A stretch of 15,204 bases of DNA from Gammaproteobacteria bacterium (GCA_027030565.1 JALVEU010000068.1:1-15204), one strand, 5' to 3'. Shown: positions 1 through 7,639, counted from the stretch's first letter. Made by a program: numbers and translations. Notes: a model not told the origin generated them from the letters alone.

Positions 1-105
1 GTCTCCGACGGCGACCAGCGGGCCCGCTATTACGCGGACAAACGCGCCAGCTATCCCCAGGACTGCGAACGCGAGCCGGACAAGGAATACGTGTTCCGCG
101 TCTGA
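1..105 (+). CDS. C-terminal end of an unrecognised protein (5' end outside window)
   Basis: Frame 1 is open from the window edge to a TGA at 103-105 and gives 34 residues. The tail is rich in charged and aromatic residues (YYADKRASYPQDCEREPDKE, then YVFRV) and carries a single Cys. The hydroxyacid dehydrogenase begins only 4 nt after this stop, so the two genes are probably cotranscribed. The coding reading rests on that tight spacing, the open frame and the composition. I do not recognise the family from so short a tail and assign no function. Confidence 0.55.
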   Translation, partial: VSDGDQRARYYADKRASYPQDCEREPDKEYVFRV

Positions 106-109
106 GGCG

Positions 110-1057
110 GTGGATCCGGTTCGCGCCGTCTTCCTGGACACGGCCACCATCGATCCGGGGGACGTCGACTGGACGCCCCTGCACCGGCTGCCGCTGGCGT
201 GGCGGTTCCACGCCACCACTCCACCCGAGGCGGTGCCCGGCCGTATCCGCGACGTCCAGGTCGTGGTCACCAACAAGGTGCGTCTGGACCGGGCGGTCCT
301 GGAGCGCGCTCCGGAACTGCGACTCGTCCAGGTGGCCGCCACGGGTACCGACAACGTGGACCTGGAAGCCGCCCGCGCACTGGGCATCGCCGTGCGCAAT
401 GTGACTGGCTATGCCACCGCCTCGATAGTCCAGCACGTCTTTGCCCTGATGCTCGCCCTGACCGTCCGTCTACAGGAACACAGTGACGCCGTGGCCTCGG
501 GGCGCTGGTCTGCCGCTTCGACCTTCTCCCTGTTGGAGTTCCCGTTCCAGGAGCTGGCCGGGCGGCGCCTGGGTGTGGTGGGCTACGGGACGCTGGGCCG
601 CGCCGTGGCACGTGCCGCCCGCTGCTTCGGGATGGAGGTGCTGGTGGCCGAACGTCGCGGTCACGCGCCCCGGGCCGGACGCCTGCCTTTCGACACCGTA
701 CTGGGCCAGTGCGAGGTGCTGACCTTGCACTGCCCGCTCACCCCCCAGACGCACCACCTCATCGGGAGCGCCGAGCTCGGCCGGATGCGCCGCGACGCAC
801 TGCTCATCAACACGGCACGTGGCGCGGTGGTGGACAACCGGGCACTGGCCCGGGCCTTGCAGACCGGCCGCATCGCCGGCGCGGGCGTCGACGTCCTGGA
901 GCAGGAGCCGCCGCCACCTGACCATCCGCTGCTGCGTCTCGGCCATCCCCGCCTGATCCTCACCCCCCATGTCGCCTGGGCCAGCCGGGCGTCTCGCCAG
1001 CGCCTGGTGGAACGGATGGCCGCTTCCATCAGTAAATTTCTGACAAACCCAAAATGA
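110..1057 (+). CDS. D-2-hydroxyacid dehydrogenase (glycerate/hydroxypyruvate reductase type)
   Basis: A 315-residue NAD(P)-dependent dehydrogenase of the D-isomer 2-hydroxyacid family, usual length for the family, probably cytosolic. The Rossmann motif GYGTLG lies at residues 158-163 in LGVVGYGTLG. The family's catalytic Arg is R237 in NTARGAVVD, the Glu is E266 in DVLEQEPP, and the His is H287 in TPHVAW. Overall character is closest to HprA-like glycerate dehydrogenases, which reduce hydroxypyruvate or glyoxylate; the substrate cannot be fixed from sequence alone. The start is a GTG, chosen because no earlier in-frame start exists before the upstream stop 4 nt away. The Shine-Dalgarno-like GAGG at 104-107 is rather close, so initiation may depend on coupling to the upstream gene. 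Other possibilities are D-lactate or phosphoglycerate dehydrogenase; the lack of a C-terminal ACT domain argues against SerA. Confidence 0.9.
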   Translation: MDPVRAVFLDTATIDPGDVDWTPLHRLPLAWRFHATTPPEAVPGRIRDVQVVVTNKVRLDRAVLERAPELRLVQVAATGTDNVDLEAARALGIAVRNVTGYATASIVQHVFALMLALTVRLQEHSDAVASGRWSAASTFSLLEFPFQELAGRRLGVVGYGTLGRAVARAARCFGMEVLVAERRGHAPRAGRLPFDTVLGQCEVLTLHCPLTPQTHHLIGSAELGRMRRDALLINTARGAVVDNRALARALQTGRIAGAGVDVLEQEPPPPDHPLLRLGHPRLILTPHVAWASRASRQRLVERMAASISKFLTNPK

Positions 1058-1071
1058 TTTCGATCAATAAT
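1040..1071 (+). promoter_or_regulatory. weak candidate promoter for fccAB
   Basis: The end of the dehydrogenase gene and the first bases after it are distinctly AT-rich for this window. CTGACA at 1040-1045 could act as -35, with TCAATA at 1064-1069 (18-nt spacer) or AATAAT at 1066-1071 as -10. Neither is a strong match. The leader that follows contains a 5-bp hairpin (1111-1115 with 1120-1124). It is proposed only because fccA lies 95 nt beyond the dehydrogenase and probably needs its own promoter. Confidence 0.25.
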
Positions 1072-1152
1072 CCGTTGGATTCTGCAAGAGTTTGAGGCAG
1101 ACTCCGGGTCGTCCCCCACGGGACCACGCACGTCCAAGCGGAGGATCGGCCC

Positions 1153-1509
1153 ATGAAGAATCATGAAAAGTGGCTCCATGTGGCAGCCGTCCTAGCGGCG
1201 GCCTATGCGACGACGGCCTGCGCGAGCCCGGAGGCCAAGCAGACCCAGGCCCCGGCGCATCGCTCGGTGGACGCCCCAGGTGAAGTGATCGGGCGCACCT
1301 GTGCCGGCTGCCATGCCTTGAGCAAAAAGAACTACAAGGGCTTTGTGCCCGTCATCGCAGGGATGGACAAAGAAAAGATCGTTCAGAAGATGCGGGCCTT
1401 CAAGGCCGGGACCGCCAAAGACGTCACGATCATGGATCGGATCGCCAAGGGCTATTCGGATGCCGAGATCGATGCGGTGGCGGCCTACTACGCAAAGATG
1501 AAGCACTGA
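1153..1509 (+). CDS. fccA: monohaem cytochrome c subunit of flavocytochrome c sulfide dehydrogenase
   Basis: A 118-residue class I cytochrome c with one haem site, CAGCH (C50, C53, H54), and a likely distal Met at M94 followed by the usual C-terminal helix (DAEIDAVAAYYAKMKH). The N-terminus is a basic and hydrophobic export signal. It ends in TTAC at residues 20-23, so it could be a lipoprotein anchored at C23 or a cleaved periplasmic protein; the lipobox is imperfect. GGAGG precedes the ATG at good spacing. fccB follows 19 nt later, which identifies this as the electron-accepting subunit. It takes electrons from the flavin and passes them to soluble cytochromes. The Allochromatium subunit is a dihaem protein about twice this size, whereas green sulfur bacteria have small monohaem versions. 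The name rests mainly on the neighbour; alone it would read as a generic cytochrome c. Confidence 0.86.
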   Translation: MKNHEKWLHVAAVLAAAYATTACASPEAKQTQAPAHRSVDAPGEVIGRTCAGCHALSKKNYKGFVPVIAGMDKEKIVQKMRAFKAGTAKDVTIMDRIAKGYSDAEIDAVAAYYAKMKH

Positions 1510-1528
1510 TTCCGGGAGGAGGGACCAC

Positions 1529-2815
1529 ATGACGACCAACATCTCCAGACGCGATTTCATTCGCGGTGCCGGAGCGGGGTTTGCGCTCGGCCCCCTGCTG
1601 TTCGGCGTCTCCCGAGCCCGGGCCGGTGGAGGAGACGTGGTGGTGATCGGCGGTGGTTTCGGCGGTGCTACTGCCGCCAAGTACATCCGCCTCATCGATC
1701 CTTCCATCCAGGTGACCCTGATCGAGCCCGCCAAGACCTACGTGACCTGCCCAGGCTCCAACTGGGTCCTCGGGGGCCTGCGCAAGATCGACCAGATCAC
1801 CATGACCTACGACGGACTCGAGAGGCACGGTGTGAAGGTGGTCCACGACATGGTGACCCATGTCGACCCGGACAAGCGCAGCGTCAAGCTCAAGTCTGGC
1901 GGTACACTGAGCTACGATCGGCTGGTCGTCTCCCCGGGCATCGACTTCAAATGGGGCAAGGGTTACACGGCGGCCGTGAGCCACGAGATCCCGCACGCCT
2001 GGAAGGCCGGAGCGCAGACCACCCTGCTGCGCAAGCAGCTCGAGGCCATGCCCGACGGGGGCACCTTCATCATCGTGCCGCCCAACAATCCGTTCCGCTG
2101 CCCCCCAGGTCCAGCCGAACGCATCTCCATGGTGGCACACTATTTCAAGAAGCATAAGCCCAAGTCGAAGATCATCGCCCTGGATCCCAAGGGGAAGTTC
2201 TCCAAGCAAGGACTGTTCATCGAGGGCTGGAAAAAGCTCTATGGCTACGGCACGGACGCCAGCATGATCGATTACCACCAGAACGTGGAGATCGAGGAGA
2301 TCGACCCCAAGACCAAGACCGTTGTCACGGGAGTAGACGAATACAAGGCCGATGTCCTGAACTTCATCCCCGATCAGAAGGCTGGTGCCATCGCCCACGC
2401 CACGGGCCTGACCGGGGACGGCGACTGGTGTCCCATCGACGGGCGGACTTTCGAGTCCACCCTGATCAAGGGCATCCATGTGATCGGCGACGCCTCCATC
2501 GCCAAGCCGCTGCCCAAGTCGGGTTACGCGGCCAATTCGGAGGCCAAGGTCTGTGCCGCGGCCATCGCGGCGCTCCTTCAGGACCGCCCGGTGCCGGAAC
2601 CCTCCTGGGTCAACACCTGCTACTCGCTGGTGGCACCCGACTATGGGATTTCGGTGGCCATGGTCTACGAGATCGACCACGCCACGGGAAAGATCTCCAA
2701 GGTCCAGGGCGCAGGTGGCCTCAGCCCTGCGGACGCGCCGCCCAAGTTCCGTCGCAACGAGGCCTTGTACGCCCAAAGCTGGTGGATGACGATCACCGCC
2801 GACACCTGGGGCTGA
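1529..2815 (+). CDS. fccB: flavocytochrome c sulfide dehydrogenase, flavoprotein subunit
   Basis: A 428-residue FAD protein that oxidises sulfide to sulfur or polysulfide in the periplasm and passes electrons to FccA. The N-terminus has a twin-arginine signal (SRRDF, hydrophobic stretch, then ARA at 30-32). The dinucleotide-binding motif GGGFGG is at 41-46. C74 in VTCPGSN becomes residue 42 after cleavage at ARA, matching the Cys that carries covalent 8-alpha-S-cysteinyl FAD in Allochromatium FccB. C191 in FRCPPGP and C364 in NTCYS correspond to its redox-active disulfide. The segment GIHVIGDASIAKPLPKSGYA (315-334) is the conserved C-terminal FAD motif. A strong GGGAGGAGGGA lies just before the ATG. 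Tat export of the folded flavoprotein and haem-subunit export fit a periplasmic complex. The related SoxF is the main alternative name, but no sox genes are nearby. Confidence 0.95.
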   Translation: MTTNISRRDFIRGAGAGFALGPLLFGVSRARAGGGDVVVIGGGFGGATAAKYIRLIDPSIQVTLIEPAKTYVTCPGSNWVLGGLRKIDQITMTYDGLERHGVKVVHDMVTHVDPDKRSVKLKSGGTLSYDRLVVSPGIDFKWGKGYTAAVSHEIPHAWKAGAQTTLLRKQLEAMPDGGTFIIVPPNNPFRCPPGPAERISMVAHYFKKHKPKSKIIALDPKGKFSKQGLFIEGWKKLYGYGTDASMIDYHQNVEIEEIDPKTKTVVTGVDEYKADVLNFIPDQKAGAIAHATGLTGDGDWCPIDGRTFESTLIKGIHVIGDASIAKPLPKSGYAANSEAKVCAAAIAALLQDRPVPEPSWVNTCYSLVAPDYGISVAMVYEIDHATGKISKVQGAGGLSPADAPPKFRRNEALYAQSWWMTITADTWG

Positions 2816-2846
2816 GCGCGCCTCGTCGGCCCGCAGACCGCGAAAG

Positions 2847-2875
2847 GAGTCCGGCATCGCGCCGGGCTCTTTTTT
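2847..2875 (+). terminator. intrinsic terminator after fccB
   Basis: GAGTCCGGC at 2847-2855 pairs with GCCGGGCTC at 2861-2869 (9 bp, one T-G pair) around the loop ATCGC, followed directly by six T's (2870-2875). An outer pairing of CGCGAAA (2839-2845) with TTTCGCG (2873-2879) is also possible. It lies between convergent fccB and alr. The T-tract is far better in the + direction, but the hairpin may also slow transcription arriving from alr. Confidence 0.85.
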
Positions 2876-2899
2876 CGCGCCTGGGAGGAGCGTCGGCCC

Positions 2900-3970
2900 T
2901 CAGCCCAGACAGCGCCCCGCGTGGCAAAGCAGTTCATAGGGAATGGTGCCCGCTCTCGCGGCCACCTCTTCCACGCGGGGATCCTGACCCCAGAGCACGG
3001 CTTCGTCTCCCACGCGGGGGTGCGGCACGCCTCGCAAGTCCACAGAGAGCATATCCATGGAGACCCGGCCCACCAGCCGAGCACGGTGCCCGCCGATGAG
3101 GACGGGGCTGCCCGAGGGCGCGTGCCGCGGATAGCCGTCCGCGTAACCCGCCGCCACCACGGCCACGTCCATGTCTGTGGGGCAGGTCCAGGTGGCGCCA
3201 TAGCCGATGCTGTCGCCGGCGTGCAACCGGCGCACGGCGACGATGGGCGCCGCAAACCGCATGGCGGGCCGCCAGGCCGCCTGCCCCTGCGGAGCCGCGT
3301 CGGCCAGCGGCCAGGCACCATAGAGCAGCAGCCCTGGACGCACCCACCCGCTGCGAGTGCGGGGATGGGCCAGCAGCGCTGCCGAGTTGGCGATGCTGGT
3401 CTGCGCGCCGAGATCCCGGCTGAGCGCCTCGAAGCGCCGCAGCTGCGCCTCCGTGAACGCGTTGCGGTGTGGATCGTCGGCACAGGCCAGATGGGTCATG
3501 AGTACCGGAGGCCACCGGCAGTTGGGGCTGGCGCCGAGCCTGGACCATGCCTCGCGGAACTCCCCGGCGTCCAGACCCAGCCGGTGCATACCAGTGTCGA
3601 TCTTGAGCCAGACCCCGACCGGCGCTGGCAGCGCGCACGCCGTCAATCGCTCCACCTGCCAGAGCTGGTGAACGACGGTCCACAGCTCCAGGCGAGACAG
3701 CACGCCGAGCTCTTCGTCGCTGCGGAAACCGCCCAGCACCAGGATCGGTTGCGCGAGCCCGGCCTCGCGAAGCTGCACTGCTTCGGCCACATTGGCCACG
3801 CCGAAACCCTCGGCCGCCTCCAGGGCACGCGCCACGGATACGGCACCATGACCATAGGCGTTGGCCTTGACCACCGCCAGGACGCGCGCTCGGGGTGCCA
3901 GGGCACGGATACGGGCGAGATTGGCCCGCAGCGCGGCGGGATCCACGGACACGCGTGCCAGACGCGTCAT
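2900..3970 (-). CDS. alr: alanine racemase
   Basis: A 356-residue fold-type III PLP enzyme that interconverts L- and D-alanine in the cytosol and supplies D-Ala for peptidoglycan. The PLP lysine is K35 in AVVKANAYGHG and the second catalytic base is Y257 in DSIGYGAT. K123 in LKIDTGMHR matches the lysine that is carbamylated in some family members. RPGLLLYG (211-218) and GRVSMDM (301-307) are further family signatures. Length is normal. The ATG overlaps the TGA of dnaB (ATGA), so translation is probably coupled, and Alr is the last gene of the ribosomal protein/dnaB operon. The same dnaB-alr order is common in Gammaproteobacteria. The long open frame on the opposite strand is a GC-driven shadow. 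Confidence 0.96.
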   Translation of the reverse strand: MTRLARVSVDPAALRANLARIRALAPRARVLAVVKANAYGHGAVSVARALEAAEGFGVANVAEAVQLREAGLAQPILVLGGFRSDEELGVLSRLELWTVVHQLWQVERLTACALPAPVGVWLKIDTGMHRLGLDAGEFREAWSRLGASPNCRWPPVLMTHLACADDPHRNAFTEAQLRRFEALSRDLGAQTSIANSAALLAHPRTRSGWVRPGLLLYGAWPLADAAPQGQAAWRPAMRFAAPIVAVRRLHAGDSIGYGATWTCPTDMDVAVVAAGYADGYPRHAPSGSPVLIGGHRARLVGRVSMDMLSVDLRGVPHPRVGDEAVLWGQDPRVEEVAARAGTIPYELLCHAGRCLG

Positions 3971-5352
3971 TCCGTATACATTTCAGGGGCGTAGTTCTCG
4001 AAGCTCGTGTACTGCCCCAGAAAGGTGAGCTTCACGGTTCCCACCGGACCGTTGCGCTGCTTGCCGATGATGATCTCCGCGATGCCTTTTTCCGCCGTGT
4101 CCTCGTTGTAGACCTCGTCCCGATAGATGAACACGATCAGGTCCGCATCCTGTTCGATGGCGCCTGACTCGCGCAGGTCGGACATGATCGGGCGCTTGTT
4201 GGGCCGGTTCTCCAGGCTGCGGTTGAGCTGGGAAAGGGCGATGATGGGACAGCTGAGCTCTTTGGCCAGAGACTTGAGCGAGCGGGAGATCTCCGAGATC
4301 TCCGTGGCCCGATTCTCCGAAGTCCCCGAGACCTGCATGAGCTGCAGATAGTCGATCACGATGAGCTGCAGGTCGTGTTCGCGCTTCAAGCGTCGGGCGC
4401 GGGCGCGGATCTCGGTGGGGGTCAGGCCGGCGGTGTCATCGATGAACACCGGGACCTCGCTCAGCATGGAGACGGCGCTGGACAGGCGCGGCCAGTCTTC
4501 CTCCTGCAGGCGTCCGCTGCGCAGCCGCTGTTGGTCGATCCGCCCCAGGGACGAGAGCAGGCGCATGGTGAGTTGTTCTCCCGGCATTTCCATGGAGAAG
4601 ATGGCCACGGCCGCACCCTTCTTCAGCGCGGCATACTGGGCGACGTTGAGAGCGAAGCTGGTCTTGCCCATGGAGGGACGGCCGGCCACGATGATCAGAT
4701 CGCCGGCTTGGAGCCCTGAGGTCATCAGGTCGAATTCGGTATAGCCCGTAGGCAACCCCGTGATGGGCTCGTCCTTTTCGAACAGCTCGTCGATGCGCTC
4801 GACGGTGCTGGCGAGGAGCTGCTTGATGTTGCGGAAACCCTGCCGCCCCCGGCTGCCCTGCTCGGCGATACGGAACACCTTCTGCTCGGCCTCGTCGAGC
4901 AGGGTCTTGGTGTCCCGACCCTCGGGATTGAACGCGCTGTCGGCGATCTCGGTGCCCACGCTGATGAGCTGCCGCAACACCGACTTCTCACGAACGATGT
5001 CCGCATAGGCACGGATGTTGGCCGCGCTGGGGGTATTGCGGGCGAGCTCTGCCACGTAGGGCACGATGCTCGCGTCGTCGAACTCGCCGTGCGCCTTGAG
5101 CCAGTGTGTGACCGTGACCAGGTCGACCGGCTGGTCGCGGTTGGCCAGGTCGGCGATGGCCCGGAAGATCACCCGGTGATCGTGTCGGTAGAAATCCTCT
5201 TCACTTAGCCGGTCAGCGATGGCGTCCCAGGCGGCGTTGTCGAGCAGCAGGCCACCGAGGACCGACTGCTCCGCCTCCAGGGCATGGGGCGGGACCTTGA
5301 GCGATTCGGAATTGGTCGGCCGCTGACGCGGCCGGGTCGTCGACTGTGCCAT
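3967..5352 (-). CDS. dnaB: replicative DNA helicase DnaB
   Basis: A 461-residue ring helicase that unwinds DNA ahead of the replication fork and interacts with primase. The N-terminal domain (about 20-125) starts with PPHALEAEQSVLGG. A linker leads to the RecA-like motor domain. Walker A is GRPSMGKT (224-231), Walker B is LIVIDYLQ with D334, and conserved C-terminal elements include FIYRDEVY (409-416) and GKQRNGPVG (430-438). The open frame runs 142 codons further upstream, but the ATG at 5352 is chosen for three reasons: a GGGAG lies 10-15 nt before it, the length then matches the about 470 aa of known DnaB, and the extension is Arg/Pro/Ser-rich antisense to rplI. No intein interrupts the motifs. 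It follows rplI after 109 nt and overlaps alr by 4 nt. Confidence 0.96.
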   Translation of the reverse strand: MAQSTTRPRQRPTNSESLKVPPHALEAEQSVLGGLLLDNAAWDAIADRLSEEDFYRHDHRVIFRAIADLANRDQPVDLVTVTHWLKAHGEFDDASIVPYVAELARNTPSAANIRAYADIVREKSVLRQLISVGTEIADSAFNPEGRDTKTLLDEAEQKVFRIAEQGSRGRQGFRNIKQLLASTVERIDELFEKDEPITGLPTGYTEFDLMTSGLQAGDLIIVAGRPSMGKTSFALNVAQYAALKKGAAVAIFSMEMPGEQLTMRLLSSLGRIDQQRLRSGRLQEEDWPRLSSAVSMLSEVPVFIDDTAGLTPTEIRARARRLKREHDLQLIVIDYLQLMQVSGTSENRATEISEISRSLKSLAKELSCPIIALSQLNRSLENRPNKRPIMSDLRESGAIEQDADLIVFIYRDEVYNEDTAEKGIAEIIIGKQRNGPVGTVKLTFLGQYTSFENYAPEMYTE

Positions 5353-5461
5353 GGATCCCAGGCTCCCGATGAACGGCAGGGGCGCCGTGGCAAAGGCGCC
5401 GTCCGATCCTACTCCGGACGAGGGAGGCGAACCACCCCGCTCCACACACCCGAGGCTTCGC

Positions 5462-5911
5462 CTATTCGGCGATGACGATGACCTTGATGCGGGCGTTGAC
5501 GTCGGTGTGGAGGTGAATGGTGATCTCGGTCTCGCCCACCTCGTGGATCGGCCCCTCGGGCATGCGCACTTGGCGTTTGGCCACCTCCACCCCGGTGGCC
5601 TCGGTGAGCGCCTGGGCGATGTCCGCCGGACCCACGGATCCGAACAGACGCCCCTCGGTACCCGCCTTGGCGGGGATCGTGATCTCCTGCCCCTCGATTC
5701 GCTCGCGCCTGGCCTCGGCCTGCGCCTTGGCCTCGGCGGCCGCCTTCTCCAGCTCCGCTCGACGCGCCTCCAGCTCACGGATGTTCTCGGCCGTAGCGTA
5801 CTTGGCCTTACCCTGTGGTATCAGATAGTTGCGTGCGAAACCCGGCTTGACGTTCACCACGTCACCGAGGTCGCCCAGGTTTTCGATCTTTTCCAGGAGT
5901 ATGACTTCCAT
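5462..5911 (-). CDS. rplI: 50S ribosomal protein L9
   Basis: A 149-residue bL9, the same length as the E. coli protein. The N-terminal rRNA-binding domain opens MEVILLEKIENLGDLGD and carries the family signature VNVKPGFARNYLIP. A long charged, Ala/Glu-rich helix (about 45-75) connects it to the C-terminal domain ending in ARIKVIVIAE. A GTG nine bases upstream is also in frame, but the ATG at 5911 is preferred: AGGTGA sits 5 nt before it and the family begins with this Met-x-Val-Ile-Leu sequence. It lies 25 nt after the DUF2232-type gene and upstream of dnaB in the same operon. Confidence 0.96.
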   Translation of the reverse strand: MEVILLEKIENLGDLGDVVNVKPGFARNYLIPQGKAKYATAENIRELEARRAELEKAAAEAKAQAEARRERIEGQEITIPAKAGTEGRLFGSVGPADIAQALTEATGVEVAKRQVRMPEGPIHEVGETEITIHLHTDVNARIKVIVIAE

Positions 5912-5936
5912 CGTCGTCACCTTTCGTCTCTTCGTC

Positions 5937-6866
5937 TCAAGCCGTGTCGCTGCGTCCGGCGGCTCGCCTGCGCAGATCGAACAGTCCGTCTACCACGCCC
6001 AACCCCATCACCACCGGGAGCGCCTGAGGCAGCACCAAGATCAGCACCGCATAGAACCCCACGAGCCAGGCCGAGGCATGCGCCGAGCGGTGGGCCAGCC
6101 AGTGGACGAAGGCGATGCCCTCGAATGCAAATGCCACCAACAGAATCAGGGCCGTCTCGAAGAGCAGGGGTTGATGCCAGAGACTCGCCGCACCCACCGC
6201 CACCACGGCAGCCAGGGCCGGCACGCGTCCCAGGCGGAGGGCACGAAACTCCCGCCCGAAACCACCCGGGTTGGACAACGCGCCCTGCCAGGCACGGCCG
6301 ATGAACACCGCCAGCATCGTCGAGGTCAACACGGAGGACGCCAGGATGCCGGTGGCCAGTCGGGACAGCGCGTCCAGCACCTTGGCGAGCTCGGCATCCG
6401 AAACACCCAGATCCGCCAGGGGCGCCGACAACAGCGGCTCGAGCCAACCACGCCAGAGGCCGGCGGGATCGGGAACCAGCACATGCACCAGTACCACACC
6501 CGTCACCGCGAGCAGGATCGCAAACCCCAACGCCACCGCCAGCGAACGCATGGCCCGGAGTACTGCCGCCGTGAGCCAAACGGGCACCCAGTCGACCAAG
6601 GCCAGAGCGAGGCCAAACCATGGGTTTCCGGTCAGCAGCATCCCTGCCAGCACAATCACCGCCGTAGCCCCGGCCAGCACCTGACCGCCCCTGTGAAGCC
6701 CCAGTGCGAGCGTCACCAGCGCGAGCGCGGCGGCGCTGATCAGCATCAGCGGGGGCAGCAGCAGCGCCGCCACCGCCAGGCCCGCCACGGCCCCGATGGC
6801 CTGTAGCGGGCCACGGAGGATCCATTGCGCCAGTGCGCGCACGCCAGAGTGTGGGCCGGGCGGCAC
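5937..6866 (-). CDS. DUF2232-type integral membrane protein between rpsR and rplI
   Basis: An about 309-residue, strongly hydrophobic protein with roughly seven or eight membrane segments, for example around residues 24-57, 66-80, 85-103, 110-131, 216-230, 238-256 and 268-292. The C-terminal GLGVVDGLFDLRRR is typical of the YybS/DUF2232 family, which occupies this slot between rpsR and rplI in many Gammaproteobacteria. Its biochemical role is not established; some transport or envelope role is possible but unproven. The start is uncertain because there is no ATG near the N-terminus. GTG at 6866 (29 nt after rpsR) gives the family length; GTG at 6842 or a CTG overlapping the rpsR stop are alternatives, and none has a clear ribosome binding site. 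Translational coupling to rpsR may supply ribosomes. Confidence 0.8.
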   Translation of the reverse strand: MPPGPHSGVRALAQWILRGPLQAIGAVAGLAVAALLLPPLMLISAAALALVTLALGLHRGGQVLAGATAVIVLAGMLLTGNPWFGLALALVDWVPVWLTAAVLRAMRSLAVALGFAILLAVTGVVLVHVLVPDPAGLWRGWLEPLLSAPLADLGVSDAELAKVLDALSRLATGILASSVLTSTMLAVFIGRAWQGALSNPGGFGREFRALRLGRVPALAAVVAVGAASLWHQPLLFETALILLVAFAFEGIAFVHWLAHRSAHASAWLVGFYAVLILVLPQALPVVMGLGVVDGLFDLRRRAAGRSDTA

Positions 6867-6895
6867 CCTGCCGGAAAGACGCCGGACCAGGACGC

Positions 6896-7120
6896 TCAGT
6901 GGCGGTCGGTATACGGCAGCAAGGCCAGATAGCGCGCCCGCTTGATGGCGGTAGCCAACTGCCGCTGGTACTTGGCGCTCGTCCCGGTGATACGGCTGGG
7001 GACGATCTTGTAGGTCTCCGAGATGTACGCCTTGAGGAGATCGAGATCCTTGTAATCGATCTCCTTGATCCCTTCGGCCGTAAACCGGCAATAACGGCGC
7101 CTGCGAAAAAAACGTGACAT
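6896..7120 (-). CDS. rpsR: 30S ribosomal protein S18
   Basis: A 74-residue bS18 of normal length. It begins MSRFFRRRRYCRF, contains the family segment DYKDLDLLKAYISETYKIVP and the C-terminal RNA-binding RQLATAIKRARYLALLPYT. GAGGAG precedes the ATG at good spacing. It follows rpsF after 27 nt; S18 binds 16S rRNA together with S6, which fits the adjacency. In E. coli the S6:S18 pair represses its own mRNA. Confidence 0.97.
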   Translation of the reverse strand: MSRFFRRRRYCRFTAEGIKEIDYKDLDLLKAYISETYKIVPSRITGTSAKYQRQLATAIKRARYLALLPYTDRH

Positions 7121-7147
7121 GGGCTTGCTCCTCGTTCCGTTGCAGCC

Positions 7148-7522
7148 TCACCCGCGCGCCGCGGCCGCCTCGCCGCCGCGCGGCCGTTCCGCCGACTTCT
7201 CCGCGCGGGCCTTGGCCATGGGCGAAGGTTCGGTGATGGCCTTTTCGCGCCGGATGACCAAGTCACGCAGCACTGCGTCGTTGAAGCGGAAGGCGGCCTT
7301 GAGTTCATCGAGCACGTCGTTGCTGCACTCGATGTTCATCAACACGTAGTGCGCCTTGTGCACCTTGGCGATGGGATAGGCCAGCTGCCGCCGCCCCCAG
7401 TCCTCCAGACGATGGATCCTGCCGCCACCACCCTCGATCATGCCGCGGTAGCGCTCGATCATCGCCGGAACCTGTTCACTCTGGTCCGGGTGAACGAGGA
7501 AGACGATCTCGTAGTGCCTCAT
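7148..7522 (-). CDS. rpsF: 30S ribosomal protein S6
   Basis: A 124-residue bS6. The start MRHYEIVFLVHPDQSEQVP, central RLEDWGRRQLAYPIAKVHKAHY and helix DELKAAFRFNDAVLRDLVIR are typical. The tail after residue 100 is basic and Ala-rich, and ends GEAAAARG instead of the acidic stretch that is glutamylated in E. coli. The frame continues open upstream for about 100 codons, but the ATG at 7522 is fixed by GAGGAG 6 nt before it and by the family N-terminus. It is the first gene of the operon running to alr; see the promoter at 7666-7694 and the leader hairpins. Confidence 0.97.
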   Translation of the reverse strand: MRHYEIVFLVHPDQSEQVPAMIERYRGMIEGGGGRIHRLEDWGRRQLAYPIAKVHKAHYVLMNIECSNDVLDELKAAFRFNDAVLRDLVIRREKAITEPSPMAKARAEKSAERPRGGEAAAARG

Positions 7523-7527
7523 ATGGA

Positions 7528-7554
7528 GCTCCTCACGGGTTGCAGCCTCCCGCG
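7528..7554 (-). promoter_or_regulatory. hairpin abutting the rpsF ribosome binding site (possible S6:S18 autoregulatory element)
   Basis: On the - strand CGCGGG (7554-7549) can pair with CCCGTG (7539-7534), 6 bp with one G-U, around a 9-nt loop. The Shine-Dalgarno GAGGAG (7533-7528) follows at once. In E. coli and relatives the S6:S18 complex binds a structured element with a CCG motif in the rpsF leader next to the ribosome binding site. Position and the CCCG sequence fit, but equivalence is inference. Confidence 0.4.
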
Positions 7555-7617
7555 GTTTTGCGGTGAGGCAAGGAGTGCACGATTCCGGGCCCCGTGGCCG
7601 CGCAGCGCGCATCGCCC

Positions 7618-7639
7618 AAAGGGCAGACGGCGACTGCCC
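7618..7639 (-). promoter_or_regulatory. leader hairpin with short T-run in the rpsF 5' untranslated region
   Basis: On the - strand GGGCAG (7639-7634) pairs perfectly with CTGCCC (7626-7621) over a 7-nt loop, followed by TTT. It begins about 20 nt after the predicted transcription start. The T-run is too short for an efficient terminator; it may be an attenuator or only a structured leader element. Confidence 0.35.

Noticed and set aside
1430..2857. Long open frame on the - strand opposite fccB (about 475 codons)
   Set aside because: Antisense to a certain gene with strong codon and motif support; composition (His/Gly/Asp/Val-rich) is the usual mirror of a high-GC gene, with no recognisable domain.
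2921..3994. Open frame of about 357 codons on the + strand opposite alr
   Set aside because: Mirror of alr; no motif, and alr is fixed by its PLP lysine and catalytic Tyr.
3967..5352. Possible intein in dnaB
   Set aside because: Walker A, Walker B and the C-terminal motifs are continuous and total length is 461, so no intein is present.
5353..5778. 142-codon N-terminal extension of DnaB
   Set aside because: Arg/Pro/Ser-rich, antisense-like composition overlapping rplI; the ATG at 5352 has a ribosome binding site and gives family length.
5351..6304. Open frame of about 317 codons on the + strand across rplI and the DUF2232-type gene
   Set aside because: Crosses two real genes, and its second half is Pro/Arg-rich low-complexity coding typical of GC shadows.
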